From positions 769,665 through 833,664 of the forward strand of contig NZ_CP021850.1 of assembly GCF_002896855.1 (NCBI RefSeq): DNA of 64,000 bases, written 5' to 3'. The position numbers and the translations under genes are program-made. Positions within the stretch are counted from its first letter, which is position 1, and every line of letters begins with the position of its first letter. Source of the stretch: Clostridium thermosuccinogenes (GTDB lineage: Bacteria; Bacillota; Clostridia; Acetivibrionales; DSM-5807). Below the pieces are notes generated by a model. That model did not search any database and was not told the DNA's origin. It was given only the letters and a program-made list of their open reading frames with translations. Positions 16,829-25,738 of this stretch are shown in pieces.

Positions 16829-18982
16829 ATGGGAGATATTATCAATCAATTAATCCATGAGTTCAATCTTAAGCCCTTTCAGGTTCAAAATGCAGTGAAG
16901 CTGATAGATGAAGGCAATACCATACCCTTTATAGCAAGATACAGGAAGGAAGCTACCGGGGAACTTAACGACCAGGTATTGAGAGAGCTTCACGAAAGGC
17001 TGGTATATCTGAGGAATCTCGAAGAGAGAAGAGAGGACGTAAGGAGGCTGATTGACGAGCAGGGTAAGCTGTCTCCGGAAGTTTCCGAGGCCCTGGACAA
17101 AGCTGTCAGCCTTCAGGAGATAGAGGATATATACCGACCGTACAAACCAAAACGCAGAACCCGGGCAACAGTGGCAAAAGAAAAGGGCTTGGAGCCTCTC
17201 GCCCAGATAATTTATGCCCAGAAACTAAAGAGCGGAAGCATTGATGATATTGCCGCTCCCTACATAAACCCCGAAAAAGGTGTAAACACTGTTGAAGACG
17301 CTTTAAACGGAGCTATGGACATTATTGCCGAGGATATATCCGATAATGCGGAATACAGAAAAGCCATAAGGGATATGTTTTTTAAATCAGGTGTGATCGT
17401 ATCCAAGGCTAAAAAGGAAGAGGATTCGGTATACAGGATGTATTATGATTTCAAGGAACCGGTGTCCAGAATCGCAAAGCACAGGATACTGGCCTTAAAC
17501 CGGGGTGAAAAGGAGGAATTCCTTCAGGTAAAAATAGATGTTCCCACAGAGCAGATAATCAATTATCTGAAAGCTCGGGTTGTCGGTAAAAACGTGTCCG
17601 TCACATCGGAATATGTTGCCCGGGCGGCAGAGGATTCTTACGAGCGCCTGATCGCGCCTTCCATCGAGAGGGAAGTGAGAAATGAGCTGACGGAAGCTGC
17701 TGAGGAACAGGCTATGAAGGTTTTTGCCGAGAATTTAAGAAACCTCCTGCTGCAGCCTCCTGTAAAGGGACATGTTGTCATGGGGCTGGACCCGGCCTAC
17801 AGGACGGGCTGCAAGATCGCCGTAATAGACGAAACCGGAAAGGTGCTGGATACCACGGTAGTGTATCCTACACCACCGCAAAACAAGGTGGAGGAAGCTA
17901 AAAAAATATTAAAGCATCTGATAGAAAAGCATAAGGTGGACCTGATATCCATTGGAAACGGTACCGCATCAAAAGAGTCGGAGATATTTATCGCCGATAT
18001 GCTCAAGGAGATAGACAGAAAGATTTATTACATGGTGGTAAGCGAAGCAGGAGCGTCGGTTTATTCGGCGTCCAAATTAGGCGCTGAGGAGTTTCCCGAT
18101 TTTGATGTGGCGCAGAGAAGTGCTGTTTCTATAGCAAGAAGGCTTCAGGACCCCCTTGCGGAATTGGTCAAGATAGATCCTAAAGCGATCGGAGTAGGCC
18201 AGTATCAGCATGATATGAATCAAAAAAGGCTGGGTGAGACATTGGGCGGAGTTGTGGAGGATTGTGTCAATAATGTGGGAGTGGATCTCAATACCGCTTC
18301 CCCTTCACTTTTGTCCTATGTTTCGGGCATCAACGCCACCCTTGCCAAAAACATTGTGGAGTACAGGGAGAAGAACGGAAAGTTCAGAAACAGGAAAGAA
18401 CTGAAAAATGTGAAAAAGCTGGGGGAAAAGGCCTTTGAACAGTGCGCCGGTTTCTTAAGAATACCGGACGGCGATAATATCCTGGACAATACTTCAGTCC
18501 ATCCGGAATCCTATGAAGCGGCACGAAAGCTCCTCGAGATAATGGGATACACCTTGGAGGATGTAAAAAACAAAAATCTCGGCGACCTGAAGCAAAAGGT
18601 TGAGAAAAAAGGCATCGCAGTTGTAGCGGAAGAGGTGGGCGTCGGTGTACCTACCCTTACGGATATAATCAATGAACTCCTGAAGCCGGGCAGAGACCCC
18701 AGGGATGAACTGCCCAAGCCGATACTGCTGACGGATGTAATGCATATCGAGGATTTAAAACCCGGCATGGTGGTGACAGGCACGGTCAGAAATGTTGCCG
18801 ATTTCGGAGCGTTCGTGGATATCGGTGTCCATCAGGACGGCCTGGTGCACATATCGGAGCTTAGCGACAGGTATGTAAGAAATCCCATGGAAGTGGTGTC
18901 GGTGGGCGATATTGTTAAAGTCAGAATCCTGGATGTGGATGTGCAGAGAAAGAGAATATCCCTGAGCATGAAAGGAGTATAA
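16829..18982 (+). CDS. tex: Tex-family S1 RNA-binding transcription accessory protein
   Basis: Tex is a conserved cytoplasmic nucleic-acid-binding protein affecting transcription. The 717-residue length is typical. Domains in order: helical N-terminal region (QNAVKLIDEGNTIPFIARYR, residues 20-40), a YqgF/RNase H-like domain beginning near 310 (MGLDPAYRTGCKIAVIDE), helix-hairpin-helix motifs near 490-560 (NTASPSLLSYVSGINATLAK, FRNRKELKNVKKLGEKAFEQ), and a C-terminal S1 domain from about 645 (GMVVTGTVRNVADFGAFVDI, VKVRILDVDVQRKRISLSMK). GGGAGG precedes the ATG. Confidence 0.96.
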   Translation: MGDIINQLIHEFNLKPFQVQNAVKLIDEGNTIPFIARYRKEATGELNDQVLRELHERLVYLRNLEERREDVRRLIDEQGKLSPEVSEALDKAVSLQEIEDIYRPYKPKRRTRATVAKEKGLEPLAQIIYAQKLKSGSIDDIAAPYINPEKGVNTVEDALNGAMDIIAEDISDNAEYRKAIRDMFFKSGVIVSKAKKEEDSVYRMYYDFKEPVSRIAKHRILALNRGEKEEFLQVKIDVPTEQIINYLKARVVGKNVSVTSEYVARAAEDSYERLIAPSIEREVRNELTEAAEEQAMKVFAENLRNLLLQPPVKGHVVMGLDPAYRTGCKIAVIDETGKVLDTTVVYPTPPQNKVEEAKKILKHLIEKHKVDLISIGNGTASKESEIFIADMLKEIDRKIYYMVVSEAGASVYSASKLGAEEFPDFDVAQRSAVSIARRLQDPLAELVKIDPKAIGVGQYQHDMNQKRLGETLGGVVEDCVNNVGVDLNTASPSLLSYVSGINATLAKNIVEYREKNGKFRNRKELKNVKKLGEKAFEQCAGFLRIPDGDNILDNTSVHPESYEAARKLLEIMGYTLEDVKNKNLGDLKQKVEKKGIAVVAEEVGVGVPTLTDIINELLKPGRDPRDELPKPILLTDVMHIEDLKPGMVVTGTVRNVADFGAFVDIGVHQDGLVHISELSDRYVRNPMEVVSVGDIVKVRILDVDVQRKRISLSMKGV

Positions 18983-19061
18983 AATTAGGGAACAAAAAGC
19001 ATTAAAAATCAGTCTATATAATACGTATACTTAAAATCTGCTATCAGGAGTTGAAATTTAC

Positions 19062-19772
19062 ATGAGAAGAATTGCAGCCTTATCTTTAGCAGCAGTACTG
19101 GCATTAACCGCAGCAGGATGCAGTTTTAAAGATGATATTGCAAACAACGGTTCCGCCGGAAAAAGCATCACAGGAGAGAGCAGTCCGGGAGAAACAAGCA
19201 ATAAAGGAAAATCAGGCAGTGCTGCGGAAACGGGCAATGCTGGAGGGAGCAATACTTCGGTATCCGAAAATACCGGGAAGGAAAGCAATGAGAGCGAAGA
19301 CAGCGCGGCTGTGAAGCCAAGCCTGGCAGGTATAAGCTTGGGGGATTCAAAGGAACAAGTTGTGGAAGTCTTGGGGAAGGATTACAAGGAAACGTATTAT
19401 GAAGAGCCAGGACATTTCCCTGAAACCTATTATCACTGGAAATATGATACAGGGATTTCCGTATATATAGGAAAGGATTCATCGGAAGTTCTTGAAATAA
19501 GGGCTACCTCCCCTGAGGCGGAAACCAATCTTGGAGTAAAGGTTGGTGACGCCGCAAAGACCGTTTTTGAGACCTATAGGCCTAAATACATTGAGCCGGA
19601 AAGCATTCATGGAGGTAAGCTTATAGGATGGTTTAAGGTGGAGGGAGGCGCTGCCATGGCCTTTAACTTCGATATCGATGACGGCATGACCAATCCGGCG
19701 GAGATAAAAGATGATGATAAAGTTAAGGAAATAATACTGACATATCCGGCACATGTGGATGACAGTTTTTAA
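19062..19772 (+). CDS. Lipoprotein of unknown function
   Basis: A 236-residue exported lipoprotein with a signal peptide ending in the lipobox LTAAGC. A Ser/Gly/Asn/Glu-rich linker of about 60 residues follows, then a globular domain of about 150 residues: LAGISLGDSKEQVVEVLGKD, YYHWKYDTGISVYIGKDSSE, LGVKVGDAAKTVFETYRPKY. The duplicated GxSxGDSxxQVxxxLG-type pattern recalls small repeat domains found in other surface lipoproteins of Bacillota. No enzyme motif is visible. AGGAG lies 11 bp before the ATG. A terminator follows. Confidence 0.8.
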   Translation: MRRIAALSLAAVLALTAAGCSFKDDIANNGSAGKSITGESSPGETSNKGKSGSAAETGNAGGSNTSVSENTGKESNESEDSAAVKPSLAGISLGDSKEQVVEVLGKDYKETYYEEPGHFPETYYHWKYDTGISVYIGKDSSEVLEIRATSPEAETNLGVKVGDAAKTVFETYRPKYIEPESIHGGKLIGWFKVEGGAAMAFNFDIDDGMTNPAEIKDDDKVKEIILTYPAHVDDSF

Positions 19773-19826
19773 AAACAATGATGTAACCAATTGGCTTCCT
19801 TATAAGGTGAATTGGTGCTGCTTGGA

Positions 19827-19863
19827 AAATAGGGACGGGTATTTTACCTATCCCTATTTTTCT
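19827..19863 (+). terminator. Intrinsic terminator of the lipoprotein gene
   Basis: AAATAGGGA (19827-19835) pairs with TCCCTATTT (19851-19859), with an inner GGTA/TACC stem, ending in a T run. Confidence 0.85.
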
Positions 19864-19969
19864 GCAAATATTTGGACTGCAGTGGTTGATGCGATGATGG
19901 AATACGGTCAAAGCCATGATAAAAATTCACATTGACATCATATCATGAATATGATAATATGAACTAAAA

Positions 19970-20245
19970 TCTTGAAACCTATGAAGGGGAAGTAAAACCG
20001 CAAACCAGCCTCACAGAGAGTCGGGGTAGCTGGGATCCCGGCAGGAAACGGAGCGGACAAATGGGCCCCTGAGGGCGGGGCGAAAGGGCGTTGCTCCCAA
20101 GTAGCTTTCGACGCGCAGCCGGCGTTAATGGCAAGGGGTGTGTTGGCACCCTGCAAGAGGGGATGCTTTGAGGCGACTCAATGCATCAATTAAGGTGGCA
20201 CCGCAGGTTATTACACCTGTCCTTGTATTAGGACAGGTGTTTTTT
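19970..20245 (+). promoter_or_regulatory. T-box leader, predicted tryptophan-specific
   Basis: The T-box core TAAGGTGGCACCGC (20191-20204) and a downstream terminator identify a tRNA-sensing leader. The presumed specifier is TGG (20062-20064, Trp), followed by G and CCCCTGAG. The proline T-box of this window has the same arrangement with CCC. It precedes an importer of the trpXYZ type, a family known to be T-box-regulated in Gram-positives. Confidence 0.9.
20213..20245 (+). terminator. T-box attenuator terminator
   Basis: ACACCTGTCC (20213-20222) pairs perfectly with GGACAGGTGT (20231-20240), followed by a T run. Confidence 0.92.
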
Positions 20246-20273
20246 GATTTATATGCGTTGATACCGACTCGAA

Positions 20274-20305
20274 CCTTTTACCCATAACTGCAGGTGGGTA
20301 AAAGG
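20274..20305 (+). repeat. Perfect 11-bp hairpin between T-box terminator and trpX
   Basis: CCTTTTACCCA (20274-20284) pairs with TGGGTAAAAGG (20295-20305) over a 10-base loop. There is no T run, so it is not a terminator. It would lie in the 5' untranslated region of read-through trpX mRNA. The rest of the 220 bp before trpX shows nothing else. Confidence 0.6.
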
Positions 20306-20464
20306 CTTGCAGGGAAGATCCCTATTTTATCGAAACTTCGCTGAAACGGAGCCGTTCATGGCTGCCAGAAGGGAAGTTTTATGGACCACGGCCATACCAA
20401 AAGCTCCAATCTGATTTATGGCCGGTTCAAATACGATTTATAAATATTTAGGGAGGTATCTTCA

Positions 20465-21481
20465 ATGAAAAAAATCAAAGTATTATTAACTGTAGTTTTG
20501 TCAATTTGCTTACTGGCAGGAACTTTATTAACCCTGTCGGCGTGTTCTTCAAAAGAAAAGGATGATTCATCGGCTTCCAAAGATGGCAAAAAGAAAATAG
20601 GCATTATTCAAATAGTTGAGCATCCTTCTCTTAATACTATTAGAGAGACCTTTATCGAGCAATTGGAGAAGAATGGCTTCAAAGATGGTGAAAACATAAC
20701 CATAGACTACCAGAATGCGCAGAATGACCAGACAAACTTAAAAACCATAGCGAAGAAGTTTGCTACCAATAAATATGACCTTATTGTTGCTATAGCTACA
20801 CCGTCAGCTCTGGCGGCTGCAGGAGAGACAAAGGATATACCGGTGCTTTTCTCAGCGGTAACAGATCCTGTTTCCGCACAACTGGTGAAGAGCCTGGAAA
20901 AACCGGGCGGCAATGTTACCGGTACGTCCGATGCCGTATCGGCTGCAAAGATAATGGAACTGGCAATGCGTATAACTCCGGAAATAAAAACGATTGGAGC
21001 TTTATATAATTCCAGTGAGATAAATTCGATTTCTGTCATCAATGATTTGAAGGAATTTGCAAAAAGCAATGGCTTGACGGTTGTGGAAGCGACGGTTACA
21101 AGCTCATCCGAAGTGCAGCAGGCTGTACAGTCCCTGGTGGGGAAAACTGATGCCATATTCTCTCCTATTGATAACACCGTAGCTTCGGCCATGCCTGTGG
21201 TGGCTCAGATTGCCAACAAGGCGAAAATACCGGTATATGTAGGAGCTGATTCCATGGTGAAGGACGGCGGACTGGCGACTTACGGCATTAATTATCCTGT
21301 CCTGGGAAGGGAAACAGCCGATATGGCCGCAGAAATATTAAAGGGCAAAAACCCTGGGGATATGCCGGTGCGGATAATGACCGAAGTGGATATATATATA
21401 AACAAAGCCACGGCCGATGAGATAGGACTTACAATTCCCGAAGATGTGCTCAATGAAGCGGCAGAGATTTTTGGTGAATAA
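20465..21481 (+). CDS. trpX: Tryptophan ABC transporter substrate-binding lipoprotein
   Basis: This is the extracytoplasmic binding component of an ABC importer. The 338-residue protein has a signal peptide and lipobox (LTLSAC) and belongs to the ABC_sub_bind family: GIIQIVEHPSLNTIRETFIE, FATNKYDLIVAIATPSALAA, DIPVLFSAVTDPVSAQLV, GGNVTGTSDAV, GLATYGINYPVLGRETADMA. This family in trpXYZ operons is associated with tryptophan uptake. The tryptophan T-box upstream and the permease and ATPase genes downstream support that substrate, although direct binding is inferred only from regulation. Confidence 0.88.
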   Translation: MKKIKVLLTVVLSICLLAGTLLTLSACSSKEKDDSSASKDGKKKIGIIQIVEHPSLNTIRETFIEQLEKNGFKDGENITIDYQNAQNDQTNLKTIAKKFATNKYDLIVAIATPSALAAAGETKDIPVLFSAVTDPVSAQLVKSLEKPGGNVTGTSDAVSAAKIMELAMRITPEIKTIGALYNSSEINSISVINDLKEFAKSNGLTVVEATVTSSSEVQQAVQSLVGKTDAIFSPIDNTVASAMPVVAQIANKAKIPVYVGADSMVKDGGLATYGINYPVLGRETADMAAEILKGKNPGDMPVRIMTEVDIYINKATADEIGLTIPEDVLNEAAEIFGE

Positions 21482-21512
21482 GCCGGATGTATATATACTA
21501 TATAAATTTGCT

Positions 21513-21602
21513 TGAATTCAGCTAATAATGGATGCATTGATTGTTATGTGCCTTGAATCCTTTCGGAATAACAATCATCCATTTCAGAGTTAGCTGAATT
21601 CA
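21513..21602. repeat. Copy 2 of the dispersed stem-loop element, long hairpin
   Basis: Three nested stems form one 90-nt hairpin: TGAATTCAGCTAA (21513-21525) with TTAGCTGAATTCA (21590-21602), AATGGAT (21527-21533) with ATCCATT (21577-21583), and GATTGTTAT (21539-21547) with ATAACAATC (21568-21576). The loop carries CTTGAATCCTTTCGG, shared with the element at 5641-5705. It lies in the trpX-trpY spacer, 40 bp before trpY. Confidence 0.7.
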
Positions 21603-21643
21603 TTCCTAAGCTGTATAAATAATATCCAAAAGAGGTTATGTCA

Positions 21644-22576
21644 ATGACATTAGAGGCGCTAATTGCTATTTTACATGGATCTATAGAGATGGGCATCATA
21701 TATGCGATAATGACGCTGGGAGTTTTCATCTCCTTCAGAACTCTCAATATGCCCGATATGACAGTGGACGGGAGCTTTGTACTGGGGGCCGCCATATCGG
21801 CGGTCTTGTGCACAGGCGGTTATCCCGTCCTGGGCTTGATTATTGCATTTATTGCCGGAGCCGGGGCAGGCAGTATTACTGCGCTTCTTCACACGAAGCT
21901 CAAAATACAGCCGCTGCTGGCAGGTATACTTATGATGCTGGCGCTGTACTCAATAAATATAAAGGTGATGGGAAAAAAATCGAACATCCCGCTCAACAAC
22001 AAGCCTACAATTTTTACACCCTTCGAAGGCACCGCTTTGGAGGATAACATTTACCTGATAATATGCACCGGAATATTGCTGGTATTGCTTATCTCCCTTT
22101 TCCTGTTTCTGAGGACGAGGCTGGGTTTTGTCTTACGGGCAACCGGAGATAATGAAGATATGGTGAGAGCCCTTGGGGTGAATACCGACACCACCAAGCT
22201 CATAGGACTGGCTATCGCTAACGGCCTTACGGCGCTATCCGGAGCTATCATAGCTCAATACCAGTCTTTTGCAGATGTGGGTATGGGCATAGGCATGGTG
22301 ACCATAGGCCTGGCTTCCGTAATCATAGGGGAAGTGATATGGGAAGCGATTTTCGGTATAAAATCATTGCTCCGCAGGCTTTTAGCGGTGGTACTGGGAG
22401 CTATTATCTACAGGCTTGTAATAGCCTTAGCGCTGGAAATTGGCATGCCTGCGACGGATTTGAAGCTGATTTCAGCCATAATAGTTGCATCAGCATTATC
22501 AATCCCTGCAGTAAGAGATCGTCTGAATCTGATGAGAAAAAGGATAGCGGCTGCGAGCAAAAATAAGGGGGTATGA
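21644..22576 (+). CDS. trpY: Tryptophan ABC transporter permease
   Basis: An integral membrane permease of the branched-chain amino-acid-type permease family, about 310 residues with eight to nine hydrophobic segments. Conserved features include YAIMTLGVFISFRTLNMPDM and TVDGSFVLGAAISAVLCTGG in the N-terminal half, GFVLRATGDNEDMVRALGVN in the cytoplasmic loop contacting the ATPase, and IGLASVIIGEVIWEAIFG. Of two ATGs, the one at 21644 has AGAGG at 8 bp; the one at 21638 is too close to it. It overlaps trpZ by 4 bp (ATGA), indicating translational coupling. Confidence 0.88.
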   Translation: MTLEALIAILHGSIEMGIIYAIMTLGVFISFRTLNMPDMTVDGSFVLGAAISAVLCTGGYPVLGLIIAFIAGAGAGSITALLHTKLKIQPLLAGILMMLALYSINIKVMGKKSNIPLNNKPTIFTPFEGTALEDNIYLIICTGILLVLLISLFLFLRTRLGFVLRATGDNEDMVRALGVNTDTTKLIGLAIANGLTALSGAIIAQYQSFADVGMGIGMVTIGLASVIIGEVIWEAIFGIKSLLRRLLAVVLGAIIYRLVIALALEIGMPATDLKLISAIIVASALSIPAVRDRLNLMRKRIAAASKNKGV

Positions 22577-23376
22577 TTCGGATGCTGAGAATAGAGCAAG
22601 TCAGCAAAATCTTCGGCAAAGGCAGCATAAATGAGAAGCTGGCGTTGGACAATGTGAGCCTCACTCTGGACGAAGGGGAGTTTATAACCGTGATCGGGGG
22701 CAATGGTGCAGGTAAATCCACCTTGCTCAATTGCATATCCGGAGTGTATGACATAGATAAGGGCAGGATACTGCTGGATTCGGAGGATATCACCTTCAGC
22801 CCGGAATATAAGAGGTCAAGGTATATCGGCAGGGTTTTTCAGGACCCGATGAAGGGAACTGCTTATGACATGACCATAGCAGAAAACTTGGCCATAGCTT
22901 ATGCAAAAGGCAAGCCAAAGGATTTAAGCGCAGGGATAAAAAAATCCGATTATAATATGTTCAGAGAGCGGTTATCCCTTCTGGGATTAGGATTGGAAGA
23001 CAGGATGACCCAGAAAGTCAGACTGCTTTCCGGAGGGCAGCGCCAGGCTCTTACCCTTCTTATGGCCACCATAGTAAAGCCGAAGCTCCTTCTGCTGGAC
23101 GAGCATACCGCAGCCCTTGATCCGTCTGCAGCAGCCAAGGTATTGGAGCTTACCCGCCGGATTGTTGCCGAGGAAAAGCTATGTACCATTATGATAACCC
23201 ACAATATGCGGGATGCGCTTGATTACGGCACAAGAACGGTAATGATGCACGAAGGCCGCATTATACTTGACATATCGGGCAAGGAGAGGGAAGAGATGAC
23301 TGTGGAGCGGCTGATAGAGCAATTTGGCAGCAAGAGCGGCACGAAACTGGACAATGACAGAATGCTGCTGGGATGA
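22573..23376 (+). CDS. trpZ: Tryptophan ABC transporter ATP-binding protein
   Basis: The cytoplasmic ATPase of the importer, 267 residues. Walker A is GGNGAGKSTLLNCISG, the signature is LLSGGQRQALTLLMA, Walker B is LLLLDEHTAALDP, and the switch histidine is in MITHNMRDALDYG. The insertion between Walker A and the signature (about residues 60-135) is of the length usual for LivF/TrpZ-type ATPases. The start overlaps the trpY stop. The last gene of the T-box-controlled operon; a terminator lies 275 bp beyond. Confidence 0.9.
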   Translation: MIRMLRIEQVSKIFGKGSINEKLALDNVSLTLDEGEFITVIGGNGAGKSTLLNCISGVYDIDKGRILLDSEDITFSPEYKRSRYIGRVFQDPMKGTAYDMTIAENLAIAYAKGKPKDLSAGIKKSDYNMFRERLSLLGLGLEDRMTQKVRLLSGGQRQALTLLMATIVKPKLLLLDEHTAALDPSAAAKVLELTRRIVAEEKLCTIMITHNMRDALDYGTRTVMMHEGRIILDISGKEREEMTVERLIEQFGSKSGTKLDNDRMLLG

Positions 23377-23650
23377 ACATGATTTGCCCTGGCAGGTAAA
23401 ATATATTGCATATTTCAATGATTTCAGCTTTTAAATATGAAAATCAGCTTGAGAGATTTTGAATGAGACTGAATATTTGGACCGGACTTAATAAAAAAGA
23501 CTTAATACTTTAGAGACTTAATTATTTTAGGAATATCGACTGCAAAGGATGCTTGGAAGCAGTTACCCACAGGATTTTTGATCAAGGAAGAACTTGCTGG
23601 TTTGATGAATGCTTATTCCAACAATAATTTTGCATTTTCTCATTGCCGCC

Positions 23651-23677
23651 GGGCAGGAAATGGTTTCCTGCTCTTTT
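23651..23677 (+). terminator. Terminator-like hairpin downstream of trpZ
   Basis: GCAGGAAA (23653-23660) pairs with TTTCCTGC (23664-23671) over a 3-base loop, followed by TCTTTT. It is the only structure seen in the gap 23377-23868. The small frame overlapping it (23578-23793) has no ribosome binding site and is not considered a gene. Confidence 0.65.
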
Positions 23678-23868
23678 GTTTTGAAGACACCGGGCTTTCT
23701 ATCTTTTGTTTTGCTGTCCTGTTAACGCAAATTCTTAAATATGCAGCAGAATCATTCTTTGTTGTAAATAATTGTTTTGCTTTAAATTTATGATGGTGTA
23801 AAAAACTATAATGTGATAACATTATGTAGGTGGGTCATTTTACTAAAAATGTTGATAAAGGAGTCGAA

Positions 23869-24543
23869 ATGAAAGAGCAAATATTAACTAAACTCAAAAA
23901 ATACAATCATGCGCTTATACTTTTGTATTACATTGTAATTTTAGCGTGGTTTAGGCTTTTGGAGTATTTTAATACCGCGCCCAGACATATTATGTATTCC
24001 AAACTTGATGACTATATTCCTTTTGTAAGCATATTCGTCATTCCGTATTTTTTGTGGTTTGCTTATATAGCCGCAGCCATGGTATATTTCTGCCTCAGGT
24101 CCAGGGAGGATTTCCTTAAGTTGAGCATTTTTATGTTTTCCGGAATGACCATCTGCCTTATCATTTATACGCTGTTTCCCAATGGTCAGAACCTTAGACC
24201 TGAAGTTGTTGGAAATGACATCTTTTCGTTGGTGATAAAATGGCTGTATGATTTTGATACACCGACCAATTCTGCTCCCAGCATGCACGTGTTGAACTCA
24301 GTGGCTGTTCATATTTCAATCGCGCGATATAACGGATTTAAAAAGAGCAGGCTTCTGAAATCCGGTTCGTTCATTCTCATGGTGCTTATCATATTGTCGA
24401 CGGTATTTTTAAAGCAGCATTCAGTCATGGACGTCATGTATGGCCTGCTGCTCAGCGCAATCTTATATGTGCTGGTGTATAAAACAAAGTTCAAAGGGCT
24501 GCAGAATTTATGGAAGTCCTACGAAGAGTCGGACTCAGTATAA
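23869..24543 (+). CDS. PAP2-family membrane phosphatase
   Basis: An integral membrane protein of 224 residues with about six hydrophobic segments. Two catalytic motifs of the PAP2 superfamily are present: NSAPSMHVLNSVAVHISIAR (motif 2, SxxxH type) and LKQHSVMDVMYG (motif 3, with the nucleophilic histidine). The family dephosphorylates phosphatidic acid, undecaprenyl pyrophosphate or related lipids; the sub-type resembles inositolphosphotransferase-like PAP2 proteins. The ATG at 23869 has AAAGGAG upstream, while the frame extends 13 codons further from a GTG without support. A bidirectional terminator follows. Confidence 0.85.
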   Translation: MKEQILTKLKKYNHALILLYYIVILAWFRLLEYFNTAPRHIMYSKLDDYIPFVSIFVIPYFLWFAYIAAAMVYFCLRSREDFLKLSIFMFSGMTICLIIYTLFPNGQNLRPEVVGNDIFSLVIKWLYDFDTPTNSAPSMHVLNSVAVHISIARYNGFKKSRLLKSGSFILMVLIILSTVFLKQHSVMDVMYGLLLSAILYVLVYKTKFKGLQNLWKSYEESDSV

Positions 24544-24568
24544 AAATAAAAACGGATTCATGCATCAA

Positions 24569-24602
24569 AAGAAGCATAGCAAAATCGCTATGCTTCTTTT
24601 TT
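24569..24602. terminator. Terminator overlapping the stop codon of the convergent gene
   Basis: AAGAAGCATAGC (24569-24580) pairs with GCTATGCTTCTT (24587-24598), followed by T to 24602. The 3' arm contains the last codons and TAG stop of the minus-strand gene (24588). The plus-strand terminator and the minus-strand coding end share bases. Confidence 0.85.
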
Positions 24603-25664
24603 GACATATTTGGATAGATACATTCTGTATACATTCAAAGCAACAGCCTTCACTGCCGCATAGGAAGGTATTATTATAATCAGGCCGAGAAGCCCGAACA
24701 ATGAGCTTCCTCCCAACAGCAGAAGAATTACGGTTACGGGGTGGATGTTCAGGTTTTTACCCATTATCTGGGGTGATATGAAATTGTTATCGATCTGTTG
24801 GACTACCAGCATAACGATAATCACCTTAAGCAGCATAACAGGCCCTTCCGACAAGCTTACAAAGGCAGCCGGAATAATTCCGATCCAAGGGCCGAAGTAG
24901 GGGATTATGCATGCTACAGCGGCGAAAATTGCCATTACCAGAGGATATTTCAGCCGGATGATGCTAAAGCCTATGAACATCATCACTCCTATGGCTGAGG
25001 CCACAATCAGCTGGCCGGTTATGTAGGATGAAAGAGCTGTATCCACATCTTTCAATATAGTCCTGATATTTTGAGCATGCTTATCCGGAACCAGCTTCAG
25101 TATGTATTCCTTAAACTGGAGATCATCTTTTAAAAAATAATACAGCATGAAGGGAACTGTAAAAAGCGCTGTGCCGAAATTCGCCAGCCGTGATAAAAAG
25201 TTGAAGGTGATGGACGTCAGACTGCGGGTGAAGTTTTGAGCAAAGGATATTAACTTGTTCTGCAAGTCTTCAAAATTGATATATTGATGCCATGGACTGT
25301 CCATCAAATCCCTGGTAGCCTGTTTAATCCATTCGTAACTCTTTGGGAAATCCCTCACCAGCTGATTAAGCTGGCTTGTCAGAATGCTGCTTGTATAAGT
25401 ACTGGTGAACACGATGAAGGCGATCACTATGACAAAAGTTGCCAAAATGGCGGCCCATTTCGGAAGGCGTATTTTCATAAAAAGCTTTACCAAGGGGCGG
25501 CATATATAATATAAAAACACAGTTGCCAGAATTGGATAAAAAATCGTCGCTAAAAACCTTCTGAAGGGGGACAGGAAGAAGTCTATTTTACTTAACATAA
25601 ATATGATAACCAGTATCATGATGATTGCAGTCGCATACTTGTAAAATTTGCCCTTATACCACAT
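24588..25664 (-). CDS. AI-2E-family (UPF0118) membrane transporter
   Basis: An integral membrane protein of about 358 residues with seven to eight hydrophobic segments. Family features include FLATIFYPILATVFLYYICR and PLVKLFMKIRLPKWAAILAT near the N-terminus, FTVPFMLYYFLKDD in the middle, and YPLVMAIFAAVACIIPYFGP plus QQIDNNFISPQIMGKNLNIH in the C-terminal half. Members include the sporulation protein YtvI, putative autoinducer-2 exporters and sodium/proton antiporters, so the substrate is open. The second ATG (25664) is preferred because GGAGG lies only 2 bp from the first at 25670. Confidence 0.88.
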   Translation of the reverse strand: MWYKGKFYKYATAIIMILVIIFMLSKIDFFLSPFRRFLATIFYPILATVFLYYICRPLVKLFMKIRLPKWAAILATFVIVIAFIVFTSTYTSSILTSQLNQLVRDFPKSYEWIKQATRDLMDSPWHQYINFEDLQNKLISFAQNFTRSLTSITFNFLSRLANFGTALFTVPFMLYYFLKDDLQFKEYILKLVPDKHAQNIRTILKDVDTALSSYITGQLIVASAIGVMMFIGFSIIRLKYPLVMAIFAAVACIIPYFGPWIGIIPAAFVSLSEGPVMLLKVIIVMLVVQQIDNNFISPQIMGKNLNIHPVTVILLLLGGSSLFGLLGLIIIIPSYAAVKAVALNVYRMYLSKYVKKEA

Positions 25665-25697
25665 GCACATATCCTCCTGTTTTACAACACGTTTTTT

Positions 25698-25738
25698 GCC
25701 GGCAAAGCTATCTCCGAAAAGGATGCAGCTTTGCCGGC
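25698..25738 (-). repeat. 12-bp hairpin in the 5' leader of the AI-2E-family gene
   Basis: GCCGGCAAAGCT (25698-25709) pairs with AGCTTTGCCGGC (25727-25738), with an inner TCC/GGA. It lies about 34 bp before the gene start on the minus strand and is not followed by T on that strand, so a terminator is unlikely. The remaining gap to 25937 shows no gene. Confidence 0.6.

Noticed and set aside
23578-23793. 71-codon frame after trpZ
   Set aside because: It spans a terminator-like hairpin and lacks a ribosome binding site.
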